Of a stretch of DNA of 64,000 nucleotides, positions 45,686 through 55,886 are shown in pieces. Below the pieces are notes generated by a model. That model saw only the letters and a program-made list of their open reading frames with translations, did no database searches and was not told the DNA's origin. The stretch is taken from positions 48,781,724-48,845,723 of the forward strand of contig NC_083877.1 in the NCBI RefSeq assembly GCF_032452875.1, given 5' to 3'. Each line of letters starts with the position of its first letter. The stretch's first letter is position 1. Made by a program: the position numbers and the translations under genes. This DNA is from Bos javanicus. Lineage: Eukaryota > Chordata > Mammalia > Artiodactyla > Bovidae.

Positions 45686-45784
45686 CCAAGCTGGGGTTCT
45701 CTCTGCTCTGTCACACTGGCTTGAGAGATTCCCTCAGAGCCACTGACTTATTCTCCAAAGTATAAGTTCATCCTTCAAGTTTTG

Positions 45785-46050
45785 TAATAAACTGTTCATT
45801 TTAGGGTAATTTTAGATTTACACAGAGCAGCAGAGAGTTCCTGTATTCCCTTCACCCAGTTTCCTCTATTGTTAATGTCATAATAATGATTCACTTGTTA
45901 AAATTCAGAAATTAACACTGGCATATTACTATTAACCAAAGTCCAGACTTGATTTGAATTTCTTTGGTTTATGTTAATGTCCTTTTCTATTCCAGGATCC
46001 AACACAGGGTATTTCATTGCACTTATACATTTATTTACTTCATTGTATCC
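45785..46050 (-). repeat. Old L1 3' UTR fragment
   Basis: TTTTAGGGTAATTTTAGATT, ACACAGAGCAGCAGAGAG, CCCTTCACCCAGTTTCCTC, AACACTGGCATATTACTA: antisense L1 3' UTR of an old subfamily. Confidence 0.75.
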
Positions 46051-47457
46051 TTAGTATTTTTAATTATATGTGATTGTGGTTTATGGAAACTGACTATTCT
46101 GCATAAGAAGCTTTAAACCTGGTGAAACTGGAGACAGACATTTCTATAGAAGGAAGAGTTTTTCCTTTTTAAGTAGTAATACCTTTGTAATGTAGGTGCT
46201 ACATTCCCTTCATGAACTTTCCTAGGCTGAATGGTTTTAGCAAGGCAGACAAAAATTGGGTGAGTCAAAATCTGACATGGTGATATGGCAGGTATTATAG
46301 GTTTGGCCAGCCATGACCTCTTGAAACAGATGGTGCTCATAAAATACTTCAGACCTCATGCAGATGCAGTCTTCTAGTCCCACAAGCAATGCTTTGTTTG
46401 CTAGGTCACGTAGTACAACTTGGGCTTATAAGCTGAACTCCAAATGTAACAGGAAAGTTACCAAATACTTCTAAAGTGCCTTGAAGAGTTTGGCCTCCAA
46501 ACGTATGCTTTGGTGTGGTTGATAAAAAAAAAAAAATCTTTGATCTGCAGCAGGAATGTAATTTGGAAAAATATGCACAATGTCTGTTGCCTGAATCTCT
46601 CCAACCGTCTTCTTCCCTAGACCTGTTGTGCACTGGAGCCCCTTCTAATTACCACTTCCCAGTCTTCTTCTGATGTGCCACTTCCAAAAGTTCTCACTTT
46701 GGAGTAGAAAGGGGCTGGCTGTATTTCCACAGGCTAGTAGAGCCTCTGCGTCTCAAATTTTCTGACAAACAAGTCAGGTGTCTTATGACAGGACTAGTGG
46801 AGTAACTGAAAGAGTTAGGAAGTTGTTCAAAAAATACTTCTTGGCAGAAGAGCACATTGATTGTCTTAGAAAAGAGTGACATGAGGCTGTGTCTCCCACG
46901 AGGGTCAGAGTCAGGCGTGTTCTACTGTCACAGGGACAGATCATCTGCTGTATCGATGATGCATCTCTGACTAGTGAGGATGAGGACTGAGCTAGCACAG
47001 TATGCAGGTAAACCGCTGAGAACCAGAACACTCAGTGAGGAGGAGGAAATTCAGGGCGTTGCCAGGTCTTATGCTTTTGTGACAACAGGCAGGTCTCTAA
47101 GCAAAAGTGTTTGAGCATTACCACACACACAATCATCACACACATCATCAAGCAGTAAAGAATATTTTTCGCCTCTGGGACATTGACATTTCCTGGCAGA
47201 AGATCCCTCTGCTCCCACGATTGCTGCCACTGCACGACGAACACCACCTTCCCATGTCCCTTGTCCAGGTTCTTCTGATTCATCAAGGACCAGCATCTGA
47301 GCTCCCTCTTTTATGCAAACTGGGGATCCCTGTAAAGAAAAAACTCATCATTGCCTCCTCTGACATCCCCCAAATCTCTGCCTGTGGCTCTTAGATGCAC
47401 TTCTCTCTCCAGTTATATAAGTAGGCAGCTAATTCCTCCTCATTTAGTACAATTAAT
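46051..47457. other. Unassigned sequence, about 1.4 kb
   Basis: Several minus-strand frames of 60-84 codons follow one another in different phases (46113-47296). I tested them as a broken processed pseudogene but recognise no protein. A 13-A run at 46526-46538 is in the wrong orientation and place for a tail. A decayed transposon is also possible. Confidence 0.35.
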
Positions 47458-47562
47458 TTGCGCACAGGATTTATGTTTAACTCACCTTTGTATATCCCCA
47501 CAGCGCTTAGCATACTGCTTGGCACATAACAGCCATTCAATAAATATCTCACTAAATAGCAC
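47458..47562 (+). repeat. L2 3' end
   Basis: CACCTTTGTATATCCCCACAG, CTTAGCATACTGCTTGGCAC, AGCCATTCAATAAATATC: sense L2 3' terminus. Confidence 0.85.
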
Positions 47563-48164
47563 CTGGTTTCTGTAGCCAGTTCTGCTGATAACAGAATAAC
47601 TCTAGCCTTACTCATCACCTTATGAGTGAAATCATGAATAATAAGAAATCCTGGCCAGAGGTCTGATTGAATTCTAATGCCATAGTTGCAAAAATCACTT
47701 CATAGAGATCTGTGCTTTGGCCTAATCAACCATGATGAGTTTTCAGCAGCAGGTAAGAAAAGATAAATAGGCCGAGGAAGAATGCTAGCCTGTCCTAAAG
47801 TCATTTTGTCTTGCCATGACTCGGAGCTCTGAGTCCAACACTGTGTCCTAGCCGAGTTGTCTCCACTCTCCAGGTTGTGGGGAGGGGAGCACGGAAGGAG
47901 GGGGTGCAAAGACAACACACTCAAAAGCCAGAGGGGCCCAGAGGAGGAGGATACACTGTCAGGACCAGCGCTCTCCACGGGTCAGTGTCACCTACGCAAT
48001 TTCTTATCCATTTTATGGGTTTTCAAGGAGAGGGGTAACTAAGAGTTTCCTGCTTATCCTTTGGGATTTATTCCCACCCTCTCTTACCTCCATCTGAAGA
48101 CTGGAGAATCTCCTTTATAAGAGCTTTTGGAGAACCCTAACCTGGATCAGGTGAGGTAGTTTGA
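47563..48164. other. Unassigned unique sequence
   Basis: Nothing recognised. Confidence 0.45.
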
Positions 48165-48260
48165 GATTTTTAACAAATATTTATAGCACCCATCATGTGG
48201 TTGGACAAGGTTTGTCATCAGACCTGCCCATTCATATTTCAAGAAGCTCTACCAACAAGA
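48165..48260 (-). repeat. L2 fragment
   Basis: TAACAAATATTTATAGCACC, ATCATGTGGTTGGACAAGG: antisense L2 end, diverged. Confidence 0.65.
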
Positions 48261-48353
48261 AATTGCCAGTCCTGTTTCCAACCAAAGGACTGACTGAGCA
48301 AGGAGTATGAAATTCAAAGCCATCCTTCATGCCTGGGATTGCCATTTCTTGTC

Positions 48354-48397
48354 CATTGAGGTGCAGGTACACCTACACCTACATTGAGGTGCAGGTG
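48354..48397. repeat. 15-bp direct duplication around an inverted CACCT arm
   Basis: CATTGAGGTGCAGGT occurs at 48354-48368 and 48382-48396. Between them ACCTACACCT (48371-48380) is complementary to AGGTGCAGGT at 9 of 10 positions, so it can pair with either copy. The 44 bases hold five AGGTG/CACCT half-sites. Confidence 0.85.
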
Positions 48398-48784
48398 GAC
48401 CATCTACATTGTGCGCTACTGGGATGACCCCTAGAGTTCCAACCTCTGAAACAGACACTCCTTCTGGGGTTTTCACGGAAAAGAAAATCTATCTTTAAAA
48501 TCATGAAATCAGTGCCTGGCTTTTGCGTCTCTGGAGAATTCCCCATCAATTCATTCTCCACCATTCAGCTACCTGACAACTTCTTAGACAAAGGTCAGTG
48601 GGAAATGGTTACCATGGTTGCATTGGGACTCTGCCATTTCATGGTCATTTCAGCCAAAATGCTGGGAACTGAGCATTTGAGTTCTTTTTCTTAGATGTGG
48701 TACTTTTTCTGAAGGACACCACCATCAAAATCCAGGTATCCCCTGCTTTTCAAAAGTTCAGCTTCTGTTAGTTAATTTTTACAT
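48398..48784. other. Unassigned unique sequence
   Basis: Nothing recognised. It ends at the truncated BovB start. Confidence 0.45.
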
Positions 48785-49480
48785 AAAGCTCAACATTCAG
48801 AAAACGAAGATCATGGCATCCAGTCCCATCACTTCATGGGAAATAGATGGGGAAACAGTGGAAACTGTCAGACTTTATTTTTCTGGGCTCCAAAATCACT
48901 ACAGATGGTGACTGCAGCCATGAAATTACAAGACGCTTACTCCTTGGAAGGAAAGTTATGACCAACCTAGATAGCATATTCAAAAGCAGAGACGTTACTT
49001 TGCCAACAAAGGTTCATCTAGTCAAGGCTATGGTTTTTCCTGTGGTCATGTATGGATGTGAAAGTTGGACTGTGAAGAAGGCTGAGCGCCAAAGAATTGA
49101 TGCTTTTGAACTGTGGTGTTGGAGAAGACTCTTGAAAGAGTCCCTTGGACTGCAAGGAGATCCAACCAGTCCATTCTAAAGGAGATGAGCCCTGGGATTT
49201 CTTTGGAAGGAATGATGCTAAAGCTGAAAGTCCAGTACTTTGGCCACCTCATCCAAGAGTTGACTCATTGGAAAAGACTGATGCTGGGAGGGATTGGGGG
49301 CAAGAGGAGAAAGGGACGACAGAGGATGAGATGGCTGGATGGCATCACTGACTTGATGGACGTGAGTCTCAGTGAACTCCGGGAGTTGGTGATGGACAGG
49401 GAGGCCTGGCGTGCTGCGATTTATGGGGTCACAAAGAGTCGGACACGACTGAGCGACTGAGCTGATCTGATCTGATCTGT
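48785..49480 (+). mobile_element. BovB LINE 3' 0.7 kb, plus orientation
   Basis: Begins in ORF2 at a KLNIQKTKIMAS-like segment and runs to the ORF end (RTRLSD), then CTGAT repeats. The reading frame is broken: near 48870 an insertion shifts DFIFLGSKIT out of the previous frame, and further indels lie near 49130 and 49245. It is therefore older or less protected than the 30.5 kb copy. No reverse transcriptase catalytic motif is included. Confidence 0.94.
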
Positions 49481-49656
49481 ATCCACTAGCCAGAAGAAAT
49501 CCAAAGACGATTTTCACTATTAGAGAAAAGGGTGAAAAGTGAAAAACCATGTTCCATGTTTGTTTTGCAGTGGATCTTACAGAGGCAGTGTGTACCCCTG
49601 AGCACCAAGGGTGGCCCCACCAAGCTCCTTCCCTAGGAACTATACTCAGCATCTTA

Positions 49657-49849
49657 GGCTTCCCCTGGTGGCCTAGCTGGTAAAGAACCCACCTGCTAAT
49701 GCAGGAGACACAAGAGATGTGGGTTCAATCCCAGGGTTGGGAAGATCCCCTAGAGAAGGAAATGGCAACCTGCTCCAGTATTCTTGCCTGGAAAACTACA
49801 TGGACAGGGGAGCCTGATGGGCTGCACATAACTGAGTATGCACACATGC
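49657..49849 (+). mobile_element. Bov-tA SINE with perfect 15-bp target-site duplication
   Basis: Head GGCTTCCCCTGGTGGCCTAG, a small duplication-like insert (ACACAAGAGATG) before the GGTTCAATCCC box, and a Bov-A body shortened near the end. ATACTCAGCATCTTA is repeated at 49642-49656 and 49850-49864. Confidence 0.95.
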
Positions 49850-49864
49850 ATACTCAGCATCTTA

Positions 49865-50439
49865 GCATCAGGCTACCATAGCTTCTAACTGTGAGCATCT
49901 GTGCTTTCCCTCGATTTATTTTCCCTACCCGTTAGCAAGATGCGTCCTAAGGTGATTGCTTCTTTGCTTTACATCATTTCAGTTTTCTAAAGGTTTCATA
50001 GGAACACTACTAAATAGTGGGGAAACTTTGACTGTACAATAACGGGGTTGCATAATGGGGTGATGCAGTGTGAGGTTGGCAGTAAAGAAACTGGAATGTC
50101 CATCATGCTCGGCATGCATCCAAACGGCTTCATAGGTTGAAGCGTGGGGTCTGTGCCTTCCCAGAAATAATCAGGTTGCCAGCCTGTGTGTGGCAGGCCA
50201 CGGAGAAAACAGCTCTTCCCTTACAGTTAGACAGCAAGGCATGAAGCACTGTCCAACGTTTCCTCCACTCTTTTCTTCCTGGGTATTTTTCCCTGGAAAA
50301 TGCTTTCATATCCAATTGATAAGGTCCCAAATGAAATTTACACATGAAAGAAGAAAGAATGCCTTATAAAATGACCCCAGAATCCCTTTTTTTTTCTTTT
50401 TCCCAACGCCCTTACACTGTCGCTGAATGAACAGATTTG
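49865..50439. other. Unassigned unique sequence
   Basis: Nothing recognised. Confidence 0.45.
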
Positions 50440-50545
50440 AAATCTGAGTATCATGAACTTTGGATTGGAAAGAAGCCTAAAAGTTACCTCATCCAGCCCC
50501 TCATCTACTGTGGAAATCCTCACAGTAGCCACAGTGGCAGGGCTG
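50440..50545. repeat. Ancient dispersed repeat fragment
   Basis: TTGGAAAGAAGCCTAAAAG, TTACCTCATCCAGCCCCTCATC match the same old motif as at 4890 (GGAAGGGACCTTAGAG... CATCTAGTCCAACCCC). Family not assigned. Confidence 0.5.
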
Positions 50546-50689
50546 GTCCGTGACTCCATGTCTGAGCTTCTTCTGATGACTGCAAGCTTGCTAACCCGAC
50601 AGAATGGTTGGGTTTGGAAGTGAACGCAGGCTAATAAAATGGCTTTCGGTGCATGAGTCCTCTTTAATAATAACTGCTGCTTTTTTCAA

Positions 50690-50870
50690 GGGCTCGCTGT
50701 ATGTGTCAGACGCTGTGCTAAGAGCTAGAGTGCTTGACATGCACTAACTTATACGCTATTCACAACAACCTCAAAGGGAGATACTATTATTCCCACTTTA
50801 TAGATAGATACTGGAGCTCAGTAAGCTGGCTGAAGCACTTACCCAGTTTTTTCACAGACACTTTCAGTGA
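50690..50870 (-). repeat. MIR fragment
   Basis: CGCTGTATGTGTCAGACGC, TGTGCTAAGAGCTAGAGTGC, GAGATACTATTATTCCCAC, TTTATAGATAGATACTGGAG follow MIR in minus order. Confidence 0.85.
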
Positions 50871-51064
50871 CAGGAACCATGCATCTCTTCTCTAAGCAGC
50901 TCTGTCTCTCAGAAAGTACTTTTTTATGAGCTGTGTCTCCCCATAAATCAAGCAGTATGTATTTACTGAGTATTTGCTGATTTTCAGGCATGATGCCCGC
51001 ATTTCAGAGTCAAAGAAGCAGCGGGTTTTATTTATCTATTTATTTATATTTTACTTCATTTTAG

Positions 51065-51303
51065 AGAATATTGGAGAAAACTTAAAGGAAAGGGAAACTC
51101 CTGATATACAGCTGTGGCAAAATATAAAAGAAATCAGAGCTAGTACAAATAAAATTGAAAGCTATCATGACCAAGTTAAGAATGTACTATATAGATCACA
51201 TGGAACAAAAAAGATGATTCCAGCTCATTTCCTCTTTGGCCTGGACTTCTTGGCAACCAAAACAAAAGGAGAAACACTCTTGTCAATTTACAACTTTTAT
51301 TAA
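51065..51303 (+). other. Exon-like open block, unconfirmed
   Basis: A pyrimidine/T-rich tract ends in TTCATTTTAG at 51055-51064. After it the frame stays open for 79 codons to TAA at 51301-51303. The inferred peptide starts ENIGENLKERETPD and is Lys/Glu/Asn-rich. An AATAAA word occurs downstream at about 51524. I recognise no protein family. It could be a terminal exon, a decayed element or chance, since the window holds other chance frames over 100 codons. Confidence 0.18.
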
Positions 51304-52139
51304 CAAAATAATCACTGAATTGGGATAGTTGTATTCCTGGAGTTAAATAGTGAAAGAAATCTAGCTCCTAGGATTTCACCTGGGGAGCATTGAGAGAACT
51401 GACTTAACTTCTCAGCAGAATTTCTATAGGATATGCATTAATATACTTCATGTGGTCATTTTTGCAGCATCCTTTGTTAAAACGCAAGAGTAGAATATTA
51501 AAATAAATGTGGCAAACAGAGCAATAAAGGTCATGTGTGTAGCCTGTGGCCTTCAGTCCATTTCACCTCCCCCCTCCCCCTGCCCCCGGCCAAAAACATG
51601 AAATATTATCTATGTCAAAAAGGATCTTCATTATAAATCTCAGATTTTGAAACATATAGAGATGTCTGAGTCCTAGACTATAAATGTTTAGAGTGTAGAA
51701 AGCCAGAACTCTCTTAAGGTTCAGAAAGACAACTTATCACTGAGGACTGAGCCTTAAAGGGATGCGATGGATTGGCTTTTGCACTGAGCTGGACTGAAGA
51801 AGCACTGGGGAGAAGATGGATGAAAAATGAGTCAGGCTGAACGTGGCTGATTTATTTCTTTACTTAAACTGTGTTATGCTTCACTTTCACGTGTCAATGG
51901 GGGATACTCACCCTTGGCACCAACTGGGAAGTGAAACTGCAAGGCATTCGTAGGCTGTGGCCAAGGAGCCATCAGCAATCCCATTACCAATGCTTACAGT
52001 GAGTCTCCTAAGGCAAATTTGGCTCCAAGCAGCAATCACAGCTCTGTTTTCATAAAGTAATTTCACTTGTTTGCCCCAGTTAATATTCATAAGCCCAGGG
52101 CTACCAGCTTCTATTTATCAGAGCACAAAGATAATAGAA
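51304..52139. other. Unassigned sequence with a C-rich tract at 51566-51590
   Basis: The C-rich tract has three C-runs of five or six (G-runs on the minus strand), a possible but incomplete quadruplex motif. Nothing else recognised. Confidence 0.4.
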
Positions 52140-52240
52140 TAATGGGATATTCCAGCTGAAAGAGACCTTGGAATTCATCTCGTTCAACCTCCTCACTTGA
52201 CAGGTGAGGAAACAGAGGTGTGAGGAAGTGGAGGGCCAGG
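52140..52240. repeat. Ancient dispersed repeat fragment
   Basis: CCAGCTGAAAGAGACCTTGG, CATCTCGTTCAACCTCC, CAGGTGAGGAAACAGAGG: third copy of the unassigned old motif, the best preserved of the three. Confidence 0.6.
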
Positions 52241-52344
52241 TTGCACCTTTACGGACTGGCCGGAACCCAGTTTCTCTGACAATTAGCCCTGTGCAGGGTT
52301 CCTCAGGTCTGTCTGACATCTTCCTTCCTCATCTCTGAGACCGG

Positions 52345-52410
52345 AGTGTGGTGGAAAAAGCACTGGACCAGGCAGTAGGAAAACTAAGATTGAAACATAC
52401 CTCCGTTCAT
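52345..52410 (+). repeat. MIR 5' fragment
   Basis: GTGGTGGAAAAAGCACTGG, CCAGGCAGTAGGAAAACTAAG resemble the MIR head (GTGGTTAAGAGCACGGACT...). Confidence 0.45.
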
Positions 52411-52549
52411 TTTATCCCGAGTTTCTCTAGCCTCTTATTTTCTCCCCACAACAGCAAATTCATTGTGAAAGTGGATGCCTCATATTGTTCCCAAAGGAAG
52501 AGATGAGATAAGGCAAAGTGTCCACAGTAATGGTAGCATCGTGGTCCTT

Positions 52550-53282
52550 TTTTAAAATAATTTATTTTATTGAAGTATAGTTGATTTATGATGTGTTAAT
52601 TTCAGATGTACAGCAAAGCAACTCAGTTATACACTTATACTTTCTTTTTCATATTTTTTTCCATTGTAGTTTATCAGGATTTTTTAAAAATACTTTATTC
52701 ATGTATTTATTTTTGGCTGTGCTGGGGCTTCATTGCTATGAGGGCTTTTCTCTAGCTGTGGCGAGTAGGGGCTACTGTCTAGTTAGGGTATGCGGGCTTC
52801 TCACTGCAGTGGCTTCTCTTGTTGCAAAGCACAGGCTCTAGGGCGTGTGGGCTCAGTAGTTGCTGCTCCTGGGCTCTAGAGCACAGGCTCAATAAATGTG
52901 GTAAACGGGCTCAGTTGCTCTGCGGCATGTGGGATCGTCCTGGATCAGGGGTCAAACCCATCTCTCCTACTTTGGCAGCTGGATTCTTTACCACTGAGCC
53001 ACCAAGGAGGTTCTTATCATAGAATATTGAATACAATTCCTTGTGCTATACAGCAGGGCCTTGTTGTTTATCCATTCTATACACAACGGTTTGCACTGCT
53101 AATTCCAAACTCCTAATCCATCCCTCCGCTATTCCTATCCCCTTTGTTCTGTATGTCTGTGAGCCTGCTTCTGTATCCTAGATAAATTCATTTGTGTCCT
53201 ATTTTAGATTCTACATTTAAGAAATATTTAGGATATTTGTTGTTCTTTTTCTATCTTCGCTTAGTATAATGGTCATTTTGAA
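52550..53282 (-). mobile_element. L1 3' UTR interrupted by a CHR SINE
   Basis: Antisense L1 words: ATTGAAGTATAGTTGATTTATG on the left (shortened GAAGTATAGTTGATTTATG), then, after the SINE, CTATACAGCAGGGCCTTGTTG (shortened TACAGCAGGGCCTTGTTG), GTTTATCCATTCTATACAC and TTCATTTGTGTCCTATTTTAG. The L1 parts are 52550-52680 and 53014-53282. Confidence 0.92.
52681..53013 (-). mobile_element. CHR-type SINE nested in L1
   Basis: T-rich end, TTATTTTTGGCTGTGCTGG, GTGGCGAGTAGGGGC, CAGTGGCTTCTCTTGTTG, then the complement of the tRNA-like head (TTTACCACTGAGCCACC). TTATCA stands on both sides (52671-52676 and 53014-53019), a likely short target duplication. Confidence 0.93.
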
Positions 53283-53324
53283 TGAGCCCAAATTTGGGAC
53301 AAACCCATGCTGGCGGTACTTGAT

Positions 53325-53755
53325 GGTCTGTGACTTTGAACACATGTTCTAGCCTCAGTAACCCTAGGCTTCACTGCTGCTGCTGCTGCTAAGTCGCTTC
53401 AGTCGTGTCCGACTCTGTGCGACCCCAGAGACGGCAGCCCATGAGGCCCCGCCCCGTCCCTGGGATTCTCCAGGCAAGAACACTGGAGTGGGTTGCCATT
53501 TCCTTTTTCAATGCATGAAAGTGAAAAGTGAAAGTGAAGTCGCTCAGTCGTGTCTGACTCTTTGCGATCCCATGGACTGCAGCCTACCAGGCTCCTCTGT
53601 CCATGGGATTTTCCAGGCAAGAGTACTGGAGTGGGGTGCCATCGCCTTCTCCGCTAGGCTTCACTAGACTGTTGCAATTACTGAGCGAGTAAATGTATAC
53701 CAAATACAAGTACAAGGCCTAGCACCAGGATGCTCTTATCGTGTCCCTGCTTCTT
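53325..53755 (+). repeat. MIR split by a BOV-A2
   Basis: Left part TCTGTGACTTTGAACAC, AGCCTCAGTAACCC. Right part ATTACTGAGCGAGTAAATG and AAGTACAAGGCCTAGCACC, after the SINE. The two halves join in MIR order. Confidence 0.6.
53376..53653 (-). mobile_element. BOV-A2 SINE with perfect 12-bp target-site duplication
   Basis: Minus-orientation two-unit BOV-A2: GCT-repeat tail at the left, both units with GTCCGACTC-type and TCTCCAGGCAAGA-type words. CTAGGCTTCACT is repeated at 53364-53375 and 53654-53665. Near-consensus, therefore young. Confidence 0.96.
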
Positions 53756-54464
53756 CCTTCCTGATAGATCACATGTAAGTCCATGTGTATCCCCAAGGTA
53801 CATGGGTCATTCAGAACCCCATGTAGTCAGAATGTGGAGTGGTCTGATGTTCCTAAGTTACTTCCCTCTTTCCACTGAGTAAATCAACCTGCGGGTCTCA
53901 ATTCCATTTCTCTCTGACTATCCAAACATCCATTTTCACCTACATGGAACCTTCTACTGGCCCAGGGACAAATAAATCACATTTTGAGTGGTCCCAGGAC
54001 AATTCAGCTTTATAGAAAAAGCAAGGTTGGCAACATGAAGGACATTTGCTGTGTTGGGCTGTCACCAGGTCCCCATTGGAACCATGAAAAATTATGGCCA
54101 ATAAAATAACATTTTTCAAAATGTGACACTATCCTTCAATTTATCTTGGGCAATAAATGGGTTTTGAAGAGAATATTTGAGAGAAATTCATTCTTCAAGC
54201 GCTGAATAACACATCATAAATGAATTGCTTTATTAACTTATAATAGTATCATTGTTTTTTTCTCAACAGTCATCTTCACAAACTCTGGTGTACATTTTTT
54301 TTTCTTTTAAATCATCTAAAAATACTAGCACATGCACCACCCCTAGCTTGCCACCCAATTTTCTCTACCTCCGCCTACAAATACAAAACTGATTCTGATT
54401 GGTTGGTATGCAGAATCTTCTGGCTATCCTTTTGTGATAATGAAAAGAAGAAAACAAAAGGGGC
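53756..54464. other. Unassigned unique sequence
   Basis: Nothing recognised. Confidence 0.45.
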
Positions 54465-54605
54465 TCACATTGATTGCGACTGAGTGCCAGGTAGTATTTT
54501 AAACAGTTTAACTATATTATTTTATTTAATCTTCCCAGTAATCCACTAATGAACTTGCCATTACTATGCCAGTTTTACATATAAGGAAACTGAGGCAGGG
54601 AATCC
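54465..54605 (-). repeat. MIR fragment
   Basis: GACTGAGTGCCAGGTAGTA, TTTAATCTTCCCAGTAATCC, GTTTTACATATAAGGAAACTG, TGAGGCAGG follow MIR in minus order. Confidence 0.85.
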
Positions 54606-54855
54606 TTTCCTGAAACAAACAAACAAAAAAAACCTCATCCCCATCTGTGAAGTTTAACGAGTACAGATTTCGTAGACCATATTTGCTTAAGTCAGCATAT
54701 GTTTGAGTGCTGCTTCTTTTGTTTAACTCAAAATGTAACTATCCTCTTTAACTGTTCTCAAGTCTAAGTAGTGAAGAGGAGAGAAAAATTCAGTATTGAC
54801 ACCTATTGAGTTAAGACCAATAAAACAACGTCTTTGGAAGAGAATTCTTTTGCTC

Positions 54856-54872
54856 TTTTTTTTTTTTTTTTT
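54856..54872. repeat. Poly(T) tract
   Basis: Seventeen T, immediately upstream of the repeat-free block. Confidence 0.95.
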
Positions 54873-54919
54873 GATAAATTATCCCCTTGGAGTACTTGCC
54901 TATATTGTAGCCGTAAGAT

Positions 54920-55565
54920 GACCTCACTGTGATGTGTACCTGTGTTTTGATTGTTTTGCTCATGGCGAATCAGAACACCGGGATCCCAGCCCTGGTTCTG
55001 TCACTGTCTGTACCGTATCAGGGAGGTCACTTGGTCTTTCTGAACCAGTTTTCTCAAAAAAATTCACCCTATGACCCAATGTTCCCAGAGGTTTCCATTG
55101 ACCAAAGGGTAGATCCAAGGAGCTGTTGACAAACTCACCATGAAGACGATGAGGGGAAAGCTAACTGTCATTAATGCACAGTCATCGACCTACAAAAACT
55201 TAGCCTTGCGTTAAAAGCTGTCTGAAGGGAGAAGCGGTATAATTGGACTGCAGAGTGGAAAAAGCCTGTATGAATGCTTAATAATAACAATAACCAAAAA
55301 AAAAAGCAGTCTTGAGGCATCACGACACTAGAAGCTCATTAAGATCTCTGTCCCAGCTATTATACTCCTAATTGAACAGTTACGCAAATAGATGTATAAT
55401 ATAGTCGTGACTCTAATTAAGGCTCCGACCTCAGAATCTAGCAGCAAACCCATACAGTTCATGCACCCCCCTTTAAAAAGCTGTTCCGGCCAAGCTTGCA
55501 GAAGGGAAACTGTCCTGTTGTGACTTCACTGAAATAACATGAAAACTCATACGAGTGCCTCTTTT
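54920..55565. promoter_or_regulatory. Candidate conserved enhancer block
   Basis: About 650 bp without any recognisable repeat. Features: CTGTCA next to TTAATG (55165-55176), TAATTG (55369-55374), CGCAAAT (55383-55389, octamer-like) and TAATTA (55414-55419). Isolated CpGs survive (for example in CATCGACC, GCGTTAAA, GTCGTGAC, CTCCGACC), which is unusual in old unmethylation-unprotected DNA and suggests constraint. Function is inferred from composition. Confidence 0.42.
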
Positions 55566-55886
55566 TGTTTCTTCTGCTGCTGCAAAACACGCCTGTCACT
55601 CTCCACTTGGTTCCTGTCAGTGGCTTGTGTTTCTTTGGTGGGAGAGGATGCAGTTTCAACTCCAGTGGTGCCCGCCATATCGCTTTCAACACTTTTCGGC
55701 AGTGCCCTCCTCCCGCAGTGTGTTGGTCCTTAAGGCTGTGGTTCTGAGAGATCCTTGTCCTCTGAAGCAATCTCTCTCCCTATTGGATAATTGGCTTTCT
55801 TGTCTGTTATTAGTTTTGCTTTCTCTTGCCCACTTTTCTTTGCCAACGTATATATCCCATTGTTAATGTTAACAGATAAATAGTTT
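55566..55886. other. Unassigned sequence
   Basis: Three overlapping plus-strand frames (60-103 codons) and a minus frame have no domain. No repeat recognised. Confidence 0.45.

Noticed and set aside
46526..46538. Poly(A) tail of a processed pseudogene
   Set aside because: The run is not preceded by a coding sequence in the same orientation, and no flanking duplication is seen.
48847..49460. Three plus-strand frames of 68-115 codons as a gene
   Set aside because: They are pieces of BovB ORF2 separated by frameshifts.
53376..53653. CRISPR-like or tandem array from GCT and repeated units
   Set aside because: The two-unit structure is the normal BOV-A2 dimer, and the GCT run is its tail.
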